NCBI GenBank assembly: GCA_002308875.1
Contig: DBWK01000116.1
Span: 1 to 18,821, forward strand
DNA: 18,821 bases
Source of the DNA: Treponema sp. UBA1240
GTDB lineage: Bacteria > Spirochaetota > Spirochaetia > Treponematales > Treponemataceae
Direction of reading: 5' to 3'
The stretch's first letter is position 1, and each line of letters opens with the position of its first letter. Both the position numbers and the translations under genes were made by a program. Positions 7,332 to 15,717 of the stretch are shown here, in pieces. The notes beneath the pieces were generated by a model. That model ran no database searches, had not been told where the DNA came from, and worked only from the letters and a program-made list of their open reading frames with translations.

Positions 7332-9127
7332 AATCAATAAATTTTAAAATAGGTTTGTTTGCCGCTGTTTATTTTATAATGGCATTTATCGCTGTGTTCG
7401 TTTATACTATGCAACTCCCAATTCCTGAAGATTTGCTTTCGCAGTTTACAGGACGCTACCGCCTTATATTGATACTGGAAAACTTTTTAAAGATTCTGCC
7501 GGTTTTGTTTCTTACGGCAATTTTAGTTTCATATTCATGGAATTTTGCCAGATTTCAGGATGAAAAAGAATCGTATACAAAACAAACTGTTGTTATGACA
7601 GATTTGCTCAAAAGGGTCTTTGTGCTTGTTCTTGTTTCCCTTGTAGTACTTATGCTTGCGTTTGAGCTTGCATTTCCTGTTTTGGAAAATTCACGACAGT
7701 CTGTGACGAATTCTTCAAGAAACTACAAAGAGTTTACAAAACTTGTACAAAAGTCGCTTTCTTCCGGTGATTTTATAAGCGCTAACTTGTATGCCAATCA
7801 GGTTTTGCGTATTCTTCCCAATTCTCTGGAAGCAAAAGCTATTGTTGCCGATGTTGAAAAAAAGACAAGAGAGTCGGATACAGTCGTAAAAAAATCGGAT
7901 AAAAATGAGAACAAAAGTGTTTTTGCTGTTGAGGACGTTAAGATTCCTGAATTAATTGAAATGGCAAAAAAAGCTTTTGCAGAAAAATCGTATTTTGATG
8001 CACATTATTATTCAACGCTTGCCTTGCAGTCCTATAACCTTATGAATGCTAACCTTGAAGATGCAAAAAGAATAGCGTCAGAGTCTTGGAATGAGTTGCA
8101 GGCGTTTGACGCGTCAGTTTCAAAGGTGTCGGAAGATATTTACCGCCGGAAGCGGAACGGCTATGACGCTTTTATCAGCGGAGATTTTATTACGGCTTAT
8201 TATATTTTCCGCGTGCTTCACAACGAGGTCGGGGACGATCCCGATATTAAGCGTTATATGAACCTTTCGCGTGAAAACCTTGAAAAACAGTTTTTCTTTA
8301 TAGATGAAACGGTTGACCTTAAACCGTTTGAATTTGCGAACGATGTTTATTTTTCAATCAAAACTTATGACAACGAGTTGTGGGTTATCGGTATAAAGGG
8401 AATTTCTGCACTGGAAAATGCCGGTCGTGTTGTTCAGTATATGCGCGGAATGCATATATATGTTTATGGTGCAGACGGTAGAACAAAACAAAATTATTAT
8501 GTTCCCTATGCAAAAGTAACCGAGCAGAAAGCTGAATATCTTGAGATTAAACATCAGTTCCCGGTTCAGAATGAAAAAGTAAAGACCGTTCCGTTTGTTA
8601 TCATAAAGGCTGTTGACAGAGATAACCGGACTATTGCAGTTACTCCGGTAAATAATCTAGACGGTGCTGAACTGGACTTTTCTTCCATTGTTTTTCCGTT
8701 GCCGTACAAAGACTTGCTTCAGATTATAGATACCGCGGCTGGTCCTGACAATATGCCGTTGAATTCGCTTGTGGCGTTTACCGGTAAAGCTGAAAAATAC
8801 GGCTTTTCAAAGCAGAATTTTGTTGATGCGCTTTGTAACAGGCTGTGTCTGCCGTTCCTGTTTCTTGTTATAGCTATGATTTCAGCGATTGTGGCTTGGA
8901 AATACAGACTTTCTGCACAGCAGATGGTTCATTTCTGGTGGCTTTTGTTTGTTCCGGTATTTTCCGTTCTGTATTATTTCATACTTGAAGTGTGCAAATT
9001 TATTCAGACTATGATGCTTTACGTTCTTTCTGCTTCAATTGGAATCAGTGCAATGTATGTTCTGGCGGCTGTTTATCTGTGCATTTTTGTTATGCTTTGT
9101 ATAAGATTTTTAAAGCTGAAAGAATAG
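7328..9127 (+). CDS. Membrane protein with TPR-like extracytoplasmic domain, 6 TM
   Basis: I do not recognise the family. The protein has 599 residues. TM segments lie at about 8-28, 45-70 and 91-114. A domain of about 390 residues follows, then TM segments at about 508-528, 535-557 and 565-597. The first part of the domain holds TPR-like helical pairs: SGDFISANLYANQVLRILPN, the KSYFDAHYYSTLALQ stretch and the SGDFITAYYIFRVLHN stretch, with coiled, charged linkers. The second part (about 320-500) looks beta-rich. The domain is predicted to be periplasmic. Start ATG overlaps the previous stop, with a weak GGGA upstream, so coupling is likely. The layout, 3 TM then a loop then 3 TM, matches its upstream partner. 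A role as a scaffold or envelope complex is inference only. Confidence 0.75.
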   Translation: MKSINFKIGLFAAVYFIMAFIAVFVYTMQLPIPEDLLSQFTGRYRLILILENFLKILPVLFLTAILVSYSWNFARFQDEKESYTKQTVVMTDLLKRVFVLVLVSLVVLMLAFELAFPVLENSRQSVTNSSRNYKEFTKLVQKSLSSGDFISANLYANQVLRILPNSLEAKAIVADVEKKTRESDTVVKKSDKNENKSVFAVEDVKIPELIEMAKKAFAEKSYFDAHYYSTLALQSYNLMNANLEDAKRIASESWNELQAFDASVSKVSEDIYRRKRNGYDAFISGDFITAYYIFRVLHNEVGDDPDIKRYMNLSRENLEKQFFFIDETVDLKPFEFANDVYFSIKTYDNELWVIGIKGISALENAGRVVQYMRGMHIYVYGADGRTKQNYYVPYAKVTEQKAEYLEIKHQFPVQNEKVKTVPFVIIKAVDRDNRTIAVTPVNNLDGAELDFSSIVFPLPYKDLLQIIDTAAGPDNMPLNSLVAFTGKAEKYGFSKQNFVDALCNRLCLPFLFLVIAMISAIVAWKYRLSAQQMVHFWWLLFVPVFSVLYYFILEVCKFIQTMMLYVLSASIGISAMYVLAAVYLCIFVMLCIRFLKLKE

Positions 9128-9175
9128 TTAGTCTGAAAAATCTTTAATAATTTTAAAAAAACTGCAAATATACTA

Positions 9176-9204
9176 TAGACATAATTAAAAAACCCCTTTA
9201 TTAT
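9176..9204 (+). promoter_or_regulatory. Promoter of the binding-protein gene
   Basis: TAGACA at 9176-9181, a 17-base spacer and TATTAT at 9199-9204 each match consensus at 5 of 6 positions. The expected transcription start is about 9211-9212, giving a leader of about 45 nt. The 48 bases between the preceding stop and this promoter are AT-rich and hold no convincing terminator. Confidence 0.6.
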
Positions 9205-9211
9205 GCATGAT

Positions 9212-9227
9212 GGATATCAAAATATCC
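9212..9227 (+). repeat. Inverted repeat at the predicted mRNA 5' end
   Basis: GGATAT (9212-9217), a 4-base loop CAAA and ATATCC (9222-9227) form a perfect 6-bp hairpin. It begins on the predicted first transcribed base. It could stabilise the mRNA 5' end, or at the DNA level act as an operator overlapping the initiation site. Confidence 0.55.
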
Positions 9228-9256
9228 TGTAGATTTTAATTTATAAGGACGAAAAA

Positions 9257-10399
9257 ATGAAAAAAATCTTATCATTAGTTTTTTTTGTTGTATTGTGTGC
9301 CGGAATGGTATTTGCCGGTGGTGGAAAAGATGATGGTGATGTTGTAAAAATCGGAGGTATCTTTCCTCTTTCCGGTGGTGTAGCTGTTTATGGTATCGGA
9401 TGCCGCAACGGTGTTGAACTTGCAATTAAAGAAATCAATGCAGCAGGTGGTATTAACGGAAAAAAAGTTGTTCTTATTTCTGAAGACGATGAAGGAAATC
9501 CTGAAAAAACAGTTAATGCTTACAAAAAGCTTACTACAAAAGATGGTGTAAAATTTGTTATCGGTTCACTGACATCCGGTTGTACAAAAGCAATCACAGA
9601 CCTTGCACAGGCTGGAAAAGTTGTTCAGATTGCACCTGCTGCTACAGCAGCTGATATTACAGATGCCGGTGATTTTATTTTCCGCGCATGCTTTATTGAC
9701 CCATTCCAGGGAACTGTAGGTGGTAAATTTGCTTCTCAGAACCTTAAGGCAAAAAAAGCAGCTGTTCTCTATGACGTAAACAACGACTATTCAGTTGGTT
9801 TGTACGAAAATTTCAAGATTGAATTTGAAAAGAATGGCGGTAAGGTTGTTTCTGCAGAATCCTATGCAACAGGTGACAAAGACTTTAACGCACAGCTTAC
9901 AAAAATCAAGAACGCAAATCCTGATGTAGTTTATCTTCCTGATTACTATGCAACAGTTGCTCTTATCGCAAAACAGCTCCGTGCCTCAGGTATCAATACT
10001 CCTATTGTTGGTGCTGACGGTTGGGACGGAATTATTGACAACGCAGGTGACGAAGTTCTTAACGGTTATTTCTCAAACCACTATGCAGCAGACTCAACAG
10101 ACAAAGCTGTTGTTAAGTTTGTAAACGCATATAAAGCAGATTACAAAGATACTCCTGTTTCTTTTGCAGCTCTCGGTTATGATTGTATGTATCTTCTCAA
10201 GGATGCTATGCAGAGTGCAAAAACAACAACAGATTCAACTGCTGTTAAAAAAGCTCTTGAAGCAACAAATGGTGCTTATGTAACAGGAAACCTTACGTTC
10301 GACAAAAAACATAACCCTGTAAAATCAGCCGTTATGGTTAAAATTGTAAAAGAAAACGGTAAATTGACAGTAGTATACGAGACTACAGTTAATCCGTAA
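9257..10399 (+). CDS. Branched-chain amino acid-type ABC transporter substrate-binding protein
   Basis: This is a secreted periplasmic binding protein of the LivJ/LivK (Peripla_BP_6) family, 380 residues. The signal peptide is MKK, a hydrophobic core, and a likely signal peptidase I cut after VFA (about residue 20), leaving a GGGKDD start. Cys14 lies inside the core and is too early for a normal lipobox. Family features are VKIGGIFPLSGG, GVELAIKEINAAGGINGKK, a DDEGNPEKTV stretch, IGSLTSG, and ADGWDGI late in lobe 2. The substrate may be a branched-chain amino acid or another small molecule; the sequence does not tell. AAGGA at 9245-9249 is 7 bases before the ATG. Codon use is more uniform than in neighbours (frequent GGT, GCA, CTT, GTT), suggesting high expression. 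No liv permease or ATPase genes are nearby. Confidence 0.88.
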   Translation: MKKILSLVFFVVLCAGMVFAGGGKDDGDVVKIGGIFPLSGGVAVYGIGCRNGVELAIKEINAAGGINGKKVVLISEDDEGNPEKTVNAYKKLTTKDGVKFVIGSLTSGCTKAITDLAQAGKVVQIAPAATAADITDAGDFIFRACFIDPFQGTVGGKFASQNLKAKKAAVLYDVNNDYSVGLYENFKIEFEKNGGKVVSAESYATGDKDFNAQLTKIKNANPDVVYLPDYYATVALIAKQLRASGINTPIVGADGWDGIIDNAGDEVLNGYFSNHYAADSTDKAVVKFVNAYKADYKDTPVSFAALGYDCMYLLKDAMQSAKTTTDSTAVKKALEATNGAYVTGNLTFDKKHNPVKSAVMVKIVKENGKLTVVYETTVNP

Positions 10400-10425
10400 G
10401 TAATTGCTCCGGTGATATAATAAAA

Positions 10426-10454
10426 CCCGCTGTGCATACAGCGGGCTTTTTTTT
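10426..10454 (+). terminator. Strong intrinsic terminator after the binding-protein gene
   Basis: CCCGCTGT (10426-10433) and ACAGCGGG (10438-10445) pair over 8 bases around a 4-base loop (GCAT). T8 follows at 10447-10454. The A4 on the left makes a weaker T-tract on the minus strand, so it may also stop transcripts leaving ppk, whose stop is at 10490-10492. Confidence 0.92.
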
Positions 10455-10489
10455 GAGTAAAAAAAAAGACTTGCCAGAGAAGCCTCGTT

Positions 10490-12610
10490 TTAATGGCTTC
10501 TTCTTACTGTGAATTCTTTTGGGTTTTCGTTTTTGTGCGAATCAAAAAGGCTCTTGTACTCGTTGTAAAAAACTTCCTGCGCACGAATAAGTTCCTTTTT
10601 GGGTTCAGCCTTTTTACGAACCCAGCTGCCGCTGCACGTGAGCTTGTGAGCTTTTACATTATCAGCAAAGTACGTTGAAAGCATGTTCTTTAAGTGGGCG
10701 ACAATATCTTTCTGAGTAACGGGGAACATGAGTTCAACCCGTTTATCAAGATTGCGTGGCATCCAGTCGGCGCTTGAAAGATACAGCTCTTCATCACCCG
10801 CATTCTGAAAATAAAAAATGCGGCTGTGTTCAAGATAGCGGTCAATAATACTTACAACAGTGATGTTTTCGCTTTGCCCGCTTACTCCAGGAACAAGCAT
10901 ACATATCCCTCTTACGTTCAAGAGTATGTGAACGCCTTTTGTGTTTGCACGGTACAAAGCTCTAATAACTTCTTCATGTCCGAGACTATTCATCTTAGCC
11001 ATAATAAGACCGGGATTATCCGGTGTGGAAAGCTGTGCTTCGCGGTCAATCATTGAAATAAGCTTGGACTTTAAGTTGACGGGTGACATTGCAAGTTTTT
11101 TCATTGTGAGAATTGACGAATAGCCCGTAACCATATTGAAAAACAGGGTTGCGTCGTTTGCAATCTCATTTTTGCTTGTAAAAACGGAAAGGTCAGAATA
11201 AAATTTTGCTGTTTCGTCATTGTAATTTCCTGTTGAAAAATGAACATAACGATGAATTCCGTCACTTTCTTTTCTTATTATAAGCATAAGTTTTGCGTGA
11301 ACCTTAAGGTTTGCTATGCCGTGAATTACAATAACGCCCGCATGTTCCAGACGTGATGCCCATGAAATGTTTTGTTGCTCGTCAAATCGTGCTTTAAGCT
11401 CAACAAAAGCAGTTACGTGTTTTCCTTTTTTGGCGGCGCGTTCCAGCGATTTTATAATGGGCGAATGACCGCTTGTCCGGTACAAGGTGATTTTTATCGC
11501 AAGAACGGCAGGATCTTCGGTTGCCTGTGAAAGAAAAGACTCTACCGGTTCGTAGGATTCATACGGCACATGAAGAAGAATATCCTTTTGCTTTAGAATA
11601 TCCCATGGCGTTGTTTCAGCCAGTTCCTGCGGTTTAAAATGCTTCCAAGGCTTGTATTTGTATTCCTGATACTCATTCAGGCTGTATAGTTCGTTAAGAA
11701 CCGTCAAATCCACAAATCCTGATGTTTCATATACGTTGTCGTTTTGCAGTGAAAGGTTTTTCATCAAAAAGCTGCGTATAAAAGAACTTGTATTGTTGCA
11801 GCACATTCTAACGGGAAATGAGGATTTGCGCTTTTCTATTACTTCTTCCATTGCCTGAATAAAATCGTTATCACGGTCTTCATCAACGGAAGAATCTGCA
11901 TCTCTTGTTATCTGAAAAATCAGTGTTTCTTTTACGGAGTAACCCTGAAAAAGCAGGGTACCGAATTCAAGAATTATATCCTCAAGCAATGTAAAGTATT
12001 TTTTGTTGTCAGTTGAAGGCAGCCAAATTATTCGCTGTATTGCCGTTGGAATTTGCACGATTGCGCACGGGTTTTCTTCGATTTGTCCAGAAAACAGCGT
12101 AGTTCCTTTATCTACAATCGGTTTTAAAAGGAAGGCCGCGTGCAGACGCAGATTTGTTAAATGCGGAAAATTGTCGGGGTCGGCTTTCATCGGTGTTAAA
12201 AGCGGAAATACTTCGTTTAGAAAAAAAGATTCGACGTAGTTTTTCTGTGCTTGTGATAGTTTTGTAGAAGGAACGTATTCGATTCCTGCCTTTGTGAGTT
12301 CCGGTAGAACGCGTTCGTGCAGGCATTTGTACTGCAAATATACTAGTTCGTGGACTCTGGTAGATATTTTGTCCAGCTGCTCTTTAGATGTGTAGCCGCA
12401 AATATCTGTTTGTGAAGGTTGCTTTAGCTGCTGGCGCATTATGGTGGCAACGCGAACCATAAAAAAATCGTCAAAATTTGAAGTTACAATGGACAAAAAA
12501 CGGAGCTTTTCAAAAAGCGGAACATCGTTGTTTTCTGCTTCGGAAAGAACCCGTGCATTGAATTCTATCCATGATAATTCTCTGTTAAAAAAAAGATATT
12601 TTTTATCCAT
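10490..12610 (-). CDS. ppk: Polyphosphate kinase 1
   Basis: PPK1 reversibly polymerises the gamma-phosphate of ATP into inorganic polyphosphate. From the ATG at 12610 it has 706 residues, a typical length. Family signs are the N-terminal YLFFNRELSWIEFNARVLSEA, SNFDDFFMVRVA, the phosphorylated His of KVHAKLMLI (His438) followed by HFSTGNYNDETAKFYSD, and the second catalytic His (595) in YLEHSRIFYF. The ELYLSSADWMPRNLDKRVE stretch comes next. The ATG at 12610 has GGAG nine bases upstream; an in-frame TTG at 12625 overlaps that site and is rejected. The gene starts 22 bases after the ppx stop and is the third gene of the operon. Confidence 0.97.
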   Translation of the reverse strand: MDKKYLFFNRELSWIEFNARVLSEAENNDVPLFEKLRFLSIVTSNFDDFFMVRVATIMRQQLKQPSQTDICGYTSKEQLDKISTRVHELVYLQYKCLHERVLPELTKAGIEYVPSTKLSQAQKNYVESFFLNEVFPLLTPMKADPDNFPHLTNLRLHAAFLLKPIVDKGTTLFSGQIEENPCAIVQIPTAIQRIIWLPSTDNKKYFTLLEDIILEFGTLLFQGYSVKETLIFQITRDADSSVDEDRDNDFIQAMEEVIEKRKSSFPVRMCCNNTSSFIRSFLMKNLSLQNDNVYETSGFVDLTVLNELYSLNEYQEYKYKPWKHFKPQELAETTPWDILKQKDILLHVPYESYEPVESFLSQATEDPAVLAIKITLYRTSGHSPIIKSLERAAKKGKHVTAFVELKARFDEQQNISWASRLEHAGVIVIHGIANLKVHAKLMLIIRKESDGIHRYVHFSTGNYNDETAKFYSDLSVFTSKNEIANDATLFFNMVTGYSSILTMKKLAMSPVNLKSKLISMIDREAQLSTPDNPGLIMAKMNSLGHEEVIRALYRANTKGVHILLNVRGICMLVPGVSGQSENITVVSIIDRYLEHSRIFYFQNAGDEELYLSSADWMPRNLDKRVELMFPVTQKDIVAHLKNMLSTYFADNVKAHKLTCSGSWVRKKAEPKKELIRAQEVFYNEYKSLFDSHKNENPKEFTVRRSH

Positions 12611-12632
12611 AAAGAATATCTCCAAACAAAAA

Positions 12633-14162
12633 TCAGTTCAGAATAACCTTGTACCCGAAAATATTCTGGAACAAATCTGCTTTTTCCGCAAGCGCATTCC
12701 GTTCAAGCGTTGTGTCGTGAATATCTTTTGTTGTCAGATACATATTTTCATTTTGGAACTGTATTTTAAGGTTCTTTATTTTTTGCTTGTGTCCGCGGTC
12801 AAAGGCATCGGCAATACGGACTATTGCGGCAAGCTTTTGTACCGTAATACGGTCTTTTGGAGACAGCGCATGAAATTTGGGATCGGCTGCGGTTGGTGGC
12901 GCGCCCTTGTGGTATCGGGCCACGTGCGAAACGATTGTCATCTCTTCCTTTGAGAGTCCAAAAATTTCAGAATTCGCTATGATATACAAACTGTGCAGCT
13001 CATGATTCCCGGCGCGGATAAAAGAACCAACATCGTGCAGAAGAGCCGCTACTTCCAACAGAAGACGTTCTCTGCCGGTAAAGCCGAGTTCTTCCTTCAT
13101 TGCGTCGTATAGTTTTAATGCAAGATTGTGGACGTAAGTTGCATGGGCTTCGTCAACGCTGTATTTGCGGCACAGGTTTAGAGCGGAAGCGACAACCTGG
13201 CTGAAAAAGTTTTCCTGAAGGTCCGTATTCGGTGCGGAATATTTGCTTATGATTATTCCCTCGTGCAGAGATGACTTTAAGACGAGTATTTCTTCTGCTC
13301 CTGTTTGGTTGACAAAAAGTTTGTACGTGAGCAGGTTTATGTTCAACGCCTGTGCTTCTGCGTATGAGATTTTAAATCTGGCGATTTTTTCTTCTTCCGT
13401 GTATTTTTGAATGGTTTCAACAAAAGTAGCGAATTTTTTTCTGTTGATTGTCCAGCAGTTGTCTGAAATCTGTTTGCCGACGGTTTGCGCGGCAAGGCGG
13501 GCTTCCGGTCCGAATGCTATTACCTGATTTATTTCTGACAGCGCAAGTTCCTTGTTCAGATTGACGCCCATATTATTGATGTATTCTTCAAGAAATCGTC
13601 TGATATCTTTATCCGAACCCATCATAGATTTTATGTGCTGCTCTATTATGATTGTACCGAGTCGCAGACTGTGAACAGCAACCATTTCGCCTTTGTTAAA
13701 AAGCATAAGTTCCGTTGAGCCGCCACCTACATCAATTATAACGGAATTTTGGGTTTTAAAGCGCTGCGTCTGCTCTTTCAAGCCGTGCATTATTGCGATG
13801 TACATAAGACGGTTTTCTTCCAGTCCGTCAATGATTTTTACGGCGAGTCCTGTTTTAATCAGAATACGATCAAGAACAGTATCGCGGTTTGCCGCCTCGC
13901 GCAGTGCGCTTGTCGCGATTACTGTTATATGCTCAGATGGAATTTCGTATGTATTAGTTTGTTCCTTAAACCTTGAAAGAATTTGGAGACACTGCAGGAG
14001 AGTTTCTCTTGAAACAAGACCAGTTGTAAAAACATCCCAACCGAGCGCAATCGGTAGCTCGGCATGGTCAATAAAAGTCCAGCTTCCGCTATCCTGCACG
14101 TCAGCAATGCTGAGACGTATTCCCGTAGAGCCGATTTCTATAACTGCTTCCAGTGTTGTCAT
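12633..14162 (-). CDS. ppx: Exopolyphosphatase (Ppx/GppA family) with C-terminal HD domain
   Basis: This Ppx/GppA phosphatase of 509 residues would hydrolyse terminal phosphates of polyphosphate, or pppGpp in GppA-type members. The actin-like ATPase fold starts at VIEIGSTGIRLSIAD (usually IDIGSNS). Glu115/116 in GLEENRLMY are the catalytic-Glu motif, and IDVGGGSTEL at 143-152 binds phosphate. The C-terminal part is HD-like: LLHDVGSF with His376-Asp377, then HELHS and HVARYHKG. ATG overlaps the stop of the upstream glycosidase by four bases (ATGA), and ppk follows at once. Pairing with ppk suggests polyphosphate turnover rather than pure pppGpp hydrolysis, but the sequence alone does not separate the two activities. 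Confidence 0.9.
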   Translation of the reverse strand: MTTLEAVIEIGSTGIRLSIADVQDSGSWTFIDHAELPIALGWDVFTTGLVSRETLLQCLQILSRFKEQTNTYEIPSEHITVIATSALREAANRDTVLDRILIKTGLAVKIIDGLEENRLMYIAIMHGLKEQTQRFKTQNSVIIDVGGGSTELMLFNKGEMVAVHSLRLGTIIIEQHIKSMMGSDKDIRRFLEEYINNMGVNLNKELALSEINQVIAFGPEARLAAQTVGKQISDNCWTINRKKFATFVETIQKYTEEEKIARFKISYAEAQALNINLLTYKLFVNQTGAEEILVLKSSLHEGIIISKYSAPNTDLQENFFSQVVASALNLCRKYSVDEAHATYVHNLALKLYDAMKEELGFTGRERLLLEVAALLHDVGSFIRAGNHELHSLYIIANSEIFGLSKEEMTIVSHVARYHKGAPPTAADPKFHALSPKDRITVQKLAAIVRIADAFDRGHKQKIKNLKIQFQNENMYLTTKDIHDTTLERNALAEKADLFQNIFGYKVILN

Positions 14163-15589
14163 AGTTTGTCAATCAGCATGGAACACTTTCCGGACGGAAT
14201 CGGAAGTGTTTTCTTTTTTTGTCCCAAAATATTTATTGTAAAATAATACAGTTTTTCGCTTTCCATGTGGATTTCCCATCCTCTGGAACTCTTGTTTGAA
14301 AGAATTGTTATAAGATTTCGCTTGAGCGAGAGGTTTTCAATTCCCATAATTTCCAAATTCGGGATTATCCAGTCTACGGTTTTTCTTGGTAGGCTGATTG
14401 ATAAACCTATTACGTTTTCAATCATGAGTGCGATGGTAGACAAGCCCGCATACTGGAGATAGCGTTTTCGAGGGAACGCTTCATCAGCGGAATATTTTGC
14501 TACGCCTGATTTTGTCGGCAGGTATGCTTCCCAAAGGTCGCCTTTCGCCTGACCACCGTCGGGAAAAAGAGCGTCCAAAATATGATACAGATGTCGGATT
14601 GAACTTTCGCGTGCTAAATCCCATTTCTGGTATTTTTCCAGTCCTTTTATAACCATAAAGGTGAATGGTGGAAAAACACTTCCGCAGTAACATTCTCCGT
14701 CTTCGCTAAAGTGCGGGTCATCGGCGGAAAGAGTAGGGAACGGATGATCGGTTCCGAATGAGTTGGGATTTGTAAGATGTTCCGCTAGAGAATCGGCTTT
14801 ATCCTCGTTCGGAATTTCCGCGAGCATAGGCCAGAATCCTGCAATAGTCTTGCATGAAAGTCGGTTTTCGCTTTCGTCCAAATCGTAGTAAAAACCTGTT
14901 TCGGGATTCCACATTTTGGAATTGATTCGGGTTTTGAGTGAAAAATACATACGCTTGTATATAAAACTCAAATCCTTGTCATTCAGAATGTCGCCGAGTG
15001 CGGACATATACAGGGCGCTGATTGCAAGACAGCTGTTAAAATCAACAAGATATTTTGCGTTTTCACGCGGAGAATTCATCATTCCGGAAGAAGCGGGTGG
15101 TGTTGAATAAAGTCCGTTTTCACATTTAAAGTGTTCTTCAATCCAGGACATATACTTTTGAAGAACAGGCATTATTTCCTTAACGCGTTTTTTATTCGCG
15201 GATTTGTGGTATAGGTTGTATTCCGCCCAGGCAAAAAGTGGCAGCCCGATTCCCTCTGGATTGTCTTTGGAGATAATGGGATTGCCTGTTTTTATATCGT
15301 ATTTCCAGCGGATTGCGCCGTTTTCTTCCTGCTTGCTGTAAAAATAATCAAGGTTTTGGTTCGCCGGAAAGTTTCTGTTTGAATACACGAGAAAAAATGA
15401 AGAAACGATTGATTCAAACTGACTTATTATCAGTTCATCGTTTTGAGGATATAAAAAATAACCGTCAACAGACTGTTCGTTTGTTTTTGGATCCAGCCAG
15501 TAATCCTGCAGCCATGACCAGGTTTTGTCATATATGTCTACAAAATCCTGGTCATAAAAATGGATTTTTGGAAAATCTCGCTTGTTCAC
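14159..15589 (-). CDS. Glycoside hydrolase, (alpha/alpha)6-barrel, GH63/GH37 (trehalase/MGH)-like
   Basis: This predicted glycosidase of 476 residues has no signal peptide, so it should act in the cytoplasm. Segments typical of the GH63/GH37 clan are EGIGLPLFAWAEYNLYHKS, GLYSTPPASSGMMNSPR, DFNSCLAISALYMSALGDIL, KMWNPETGFYYDLDE and TIAGFWPMLAEIP. The DPHFSEDGECYCGSVFPPFT stretch and GDLWEAYLPTKSG follow. The Asp of DFNS and the Glu of WEAY are candidate acid and base by analogy, which is inference. The substrate is unknown; trehalose, glucosyl- or mannosyl-glycerate and alpha-glucans are options. A GTG start at 15589 has AAGGAG with 5-base spacing upstream. The gene leads the operon with ppx (4-base overlap) and ppk, so sugar release and polyphosphate metabolism may be co-regulated. 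Confidence 0.75.
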   Translation of the reverse strand: MNKRDFPKIHFYDQDFVDIYDKTWSWLQDYWLDPKTNEQSVDGYFLYPQNDELIISQFESIVSSFFLVYSNRNFPANQNLDYFYSKQEENGAIRWKYDIKTGNPIISKDNPEGIGLPLFAWAEYNLYHKSANKKRVKEIMPVLQKYMSWIEEHFKCENGLYSTPPASSGMMNSPRENAKYLVDFNSCLAISALYMSALGDILNDKDLSFIYKRMYFSLKTRINSKMWNPETGFYYDLDESENRLSCKTIAGFWPMLAEIPNEDKADSLAEHLTNPNSFGTDHPFPTLSADDPHFSEDGECYCGSVFPPFTFMVIKGLEKYQKWDLARESSIRHLYHILDALFPDGGQAKGDLWEAYLPTKSGVAKYSADEAFPRKRYLQYAGLSTIALMIENVIGLSISLPRKTVDWIIPNLEIMGIENLSLKRNLITILSNKSSRGWEIHMESEKLYYFTINILGQKKKTLPIPSGKCSMLIDKL

Positions 15590-15636
15590 AAAGGCTCCTT
15601 CATTGTTTCGCCAACTTTTTTTATGGGTGTCTTTTT

Positions 15637-15645
15637 AGTATATCA
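15637..15645 (-). promoter_or_regulatory. Extended -10 promoter for the glycosidase-ppx-ppk operon
   Basis: On the minus strand, TG-A-TATACT (15645-15637) is an extended -10 box. No convincing -35 lies upstream, where the sequence is T-rich. Transcription would start near 15630, leaving a leader of about 40 nt with AAGGAG before the GTG start. The divergent plus-strand gene must have its promoter between 15646 and 15705, but only weak AT-rich candidates are visible there. Confidence 0.4.
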
Positions 15646-15717
15646 CAAAAAATAAAAAAGTTATATTATTTTTTTTAAAATTAGTAAAATTTGAGATTTT
15701 TTGTATCGGGAGTTTTT

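Noticed and set aside
6369..9127. LptF/LptG identity for the paired membrane proteins
   Set aside because: Only the TM plan is shared. No LptFG sequence motif is visible and the TPR-like domain does not resemble the LptFG jellyroll.
10479..10500. Hairpin GAAGCC/GGCTTC at the ppk stop as a ppk terminator
   Set aside because: The stem includes coding bases and the T-run starts 11 bases beyond it, so it is not a canonical intrinsic terminator. The stem at 10426-10445 read from the other side is the better candidate.
13693..14241. 182-codon open frame on the plus strand inside ppx
   Set aside because: It lies antisense to well-supported ppx and the end of the glycosidase gene, has no ribosome site and no family likeness; it is a shadow frame.
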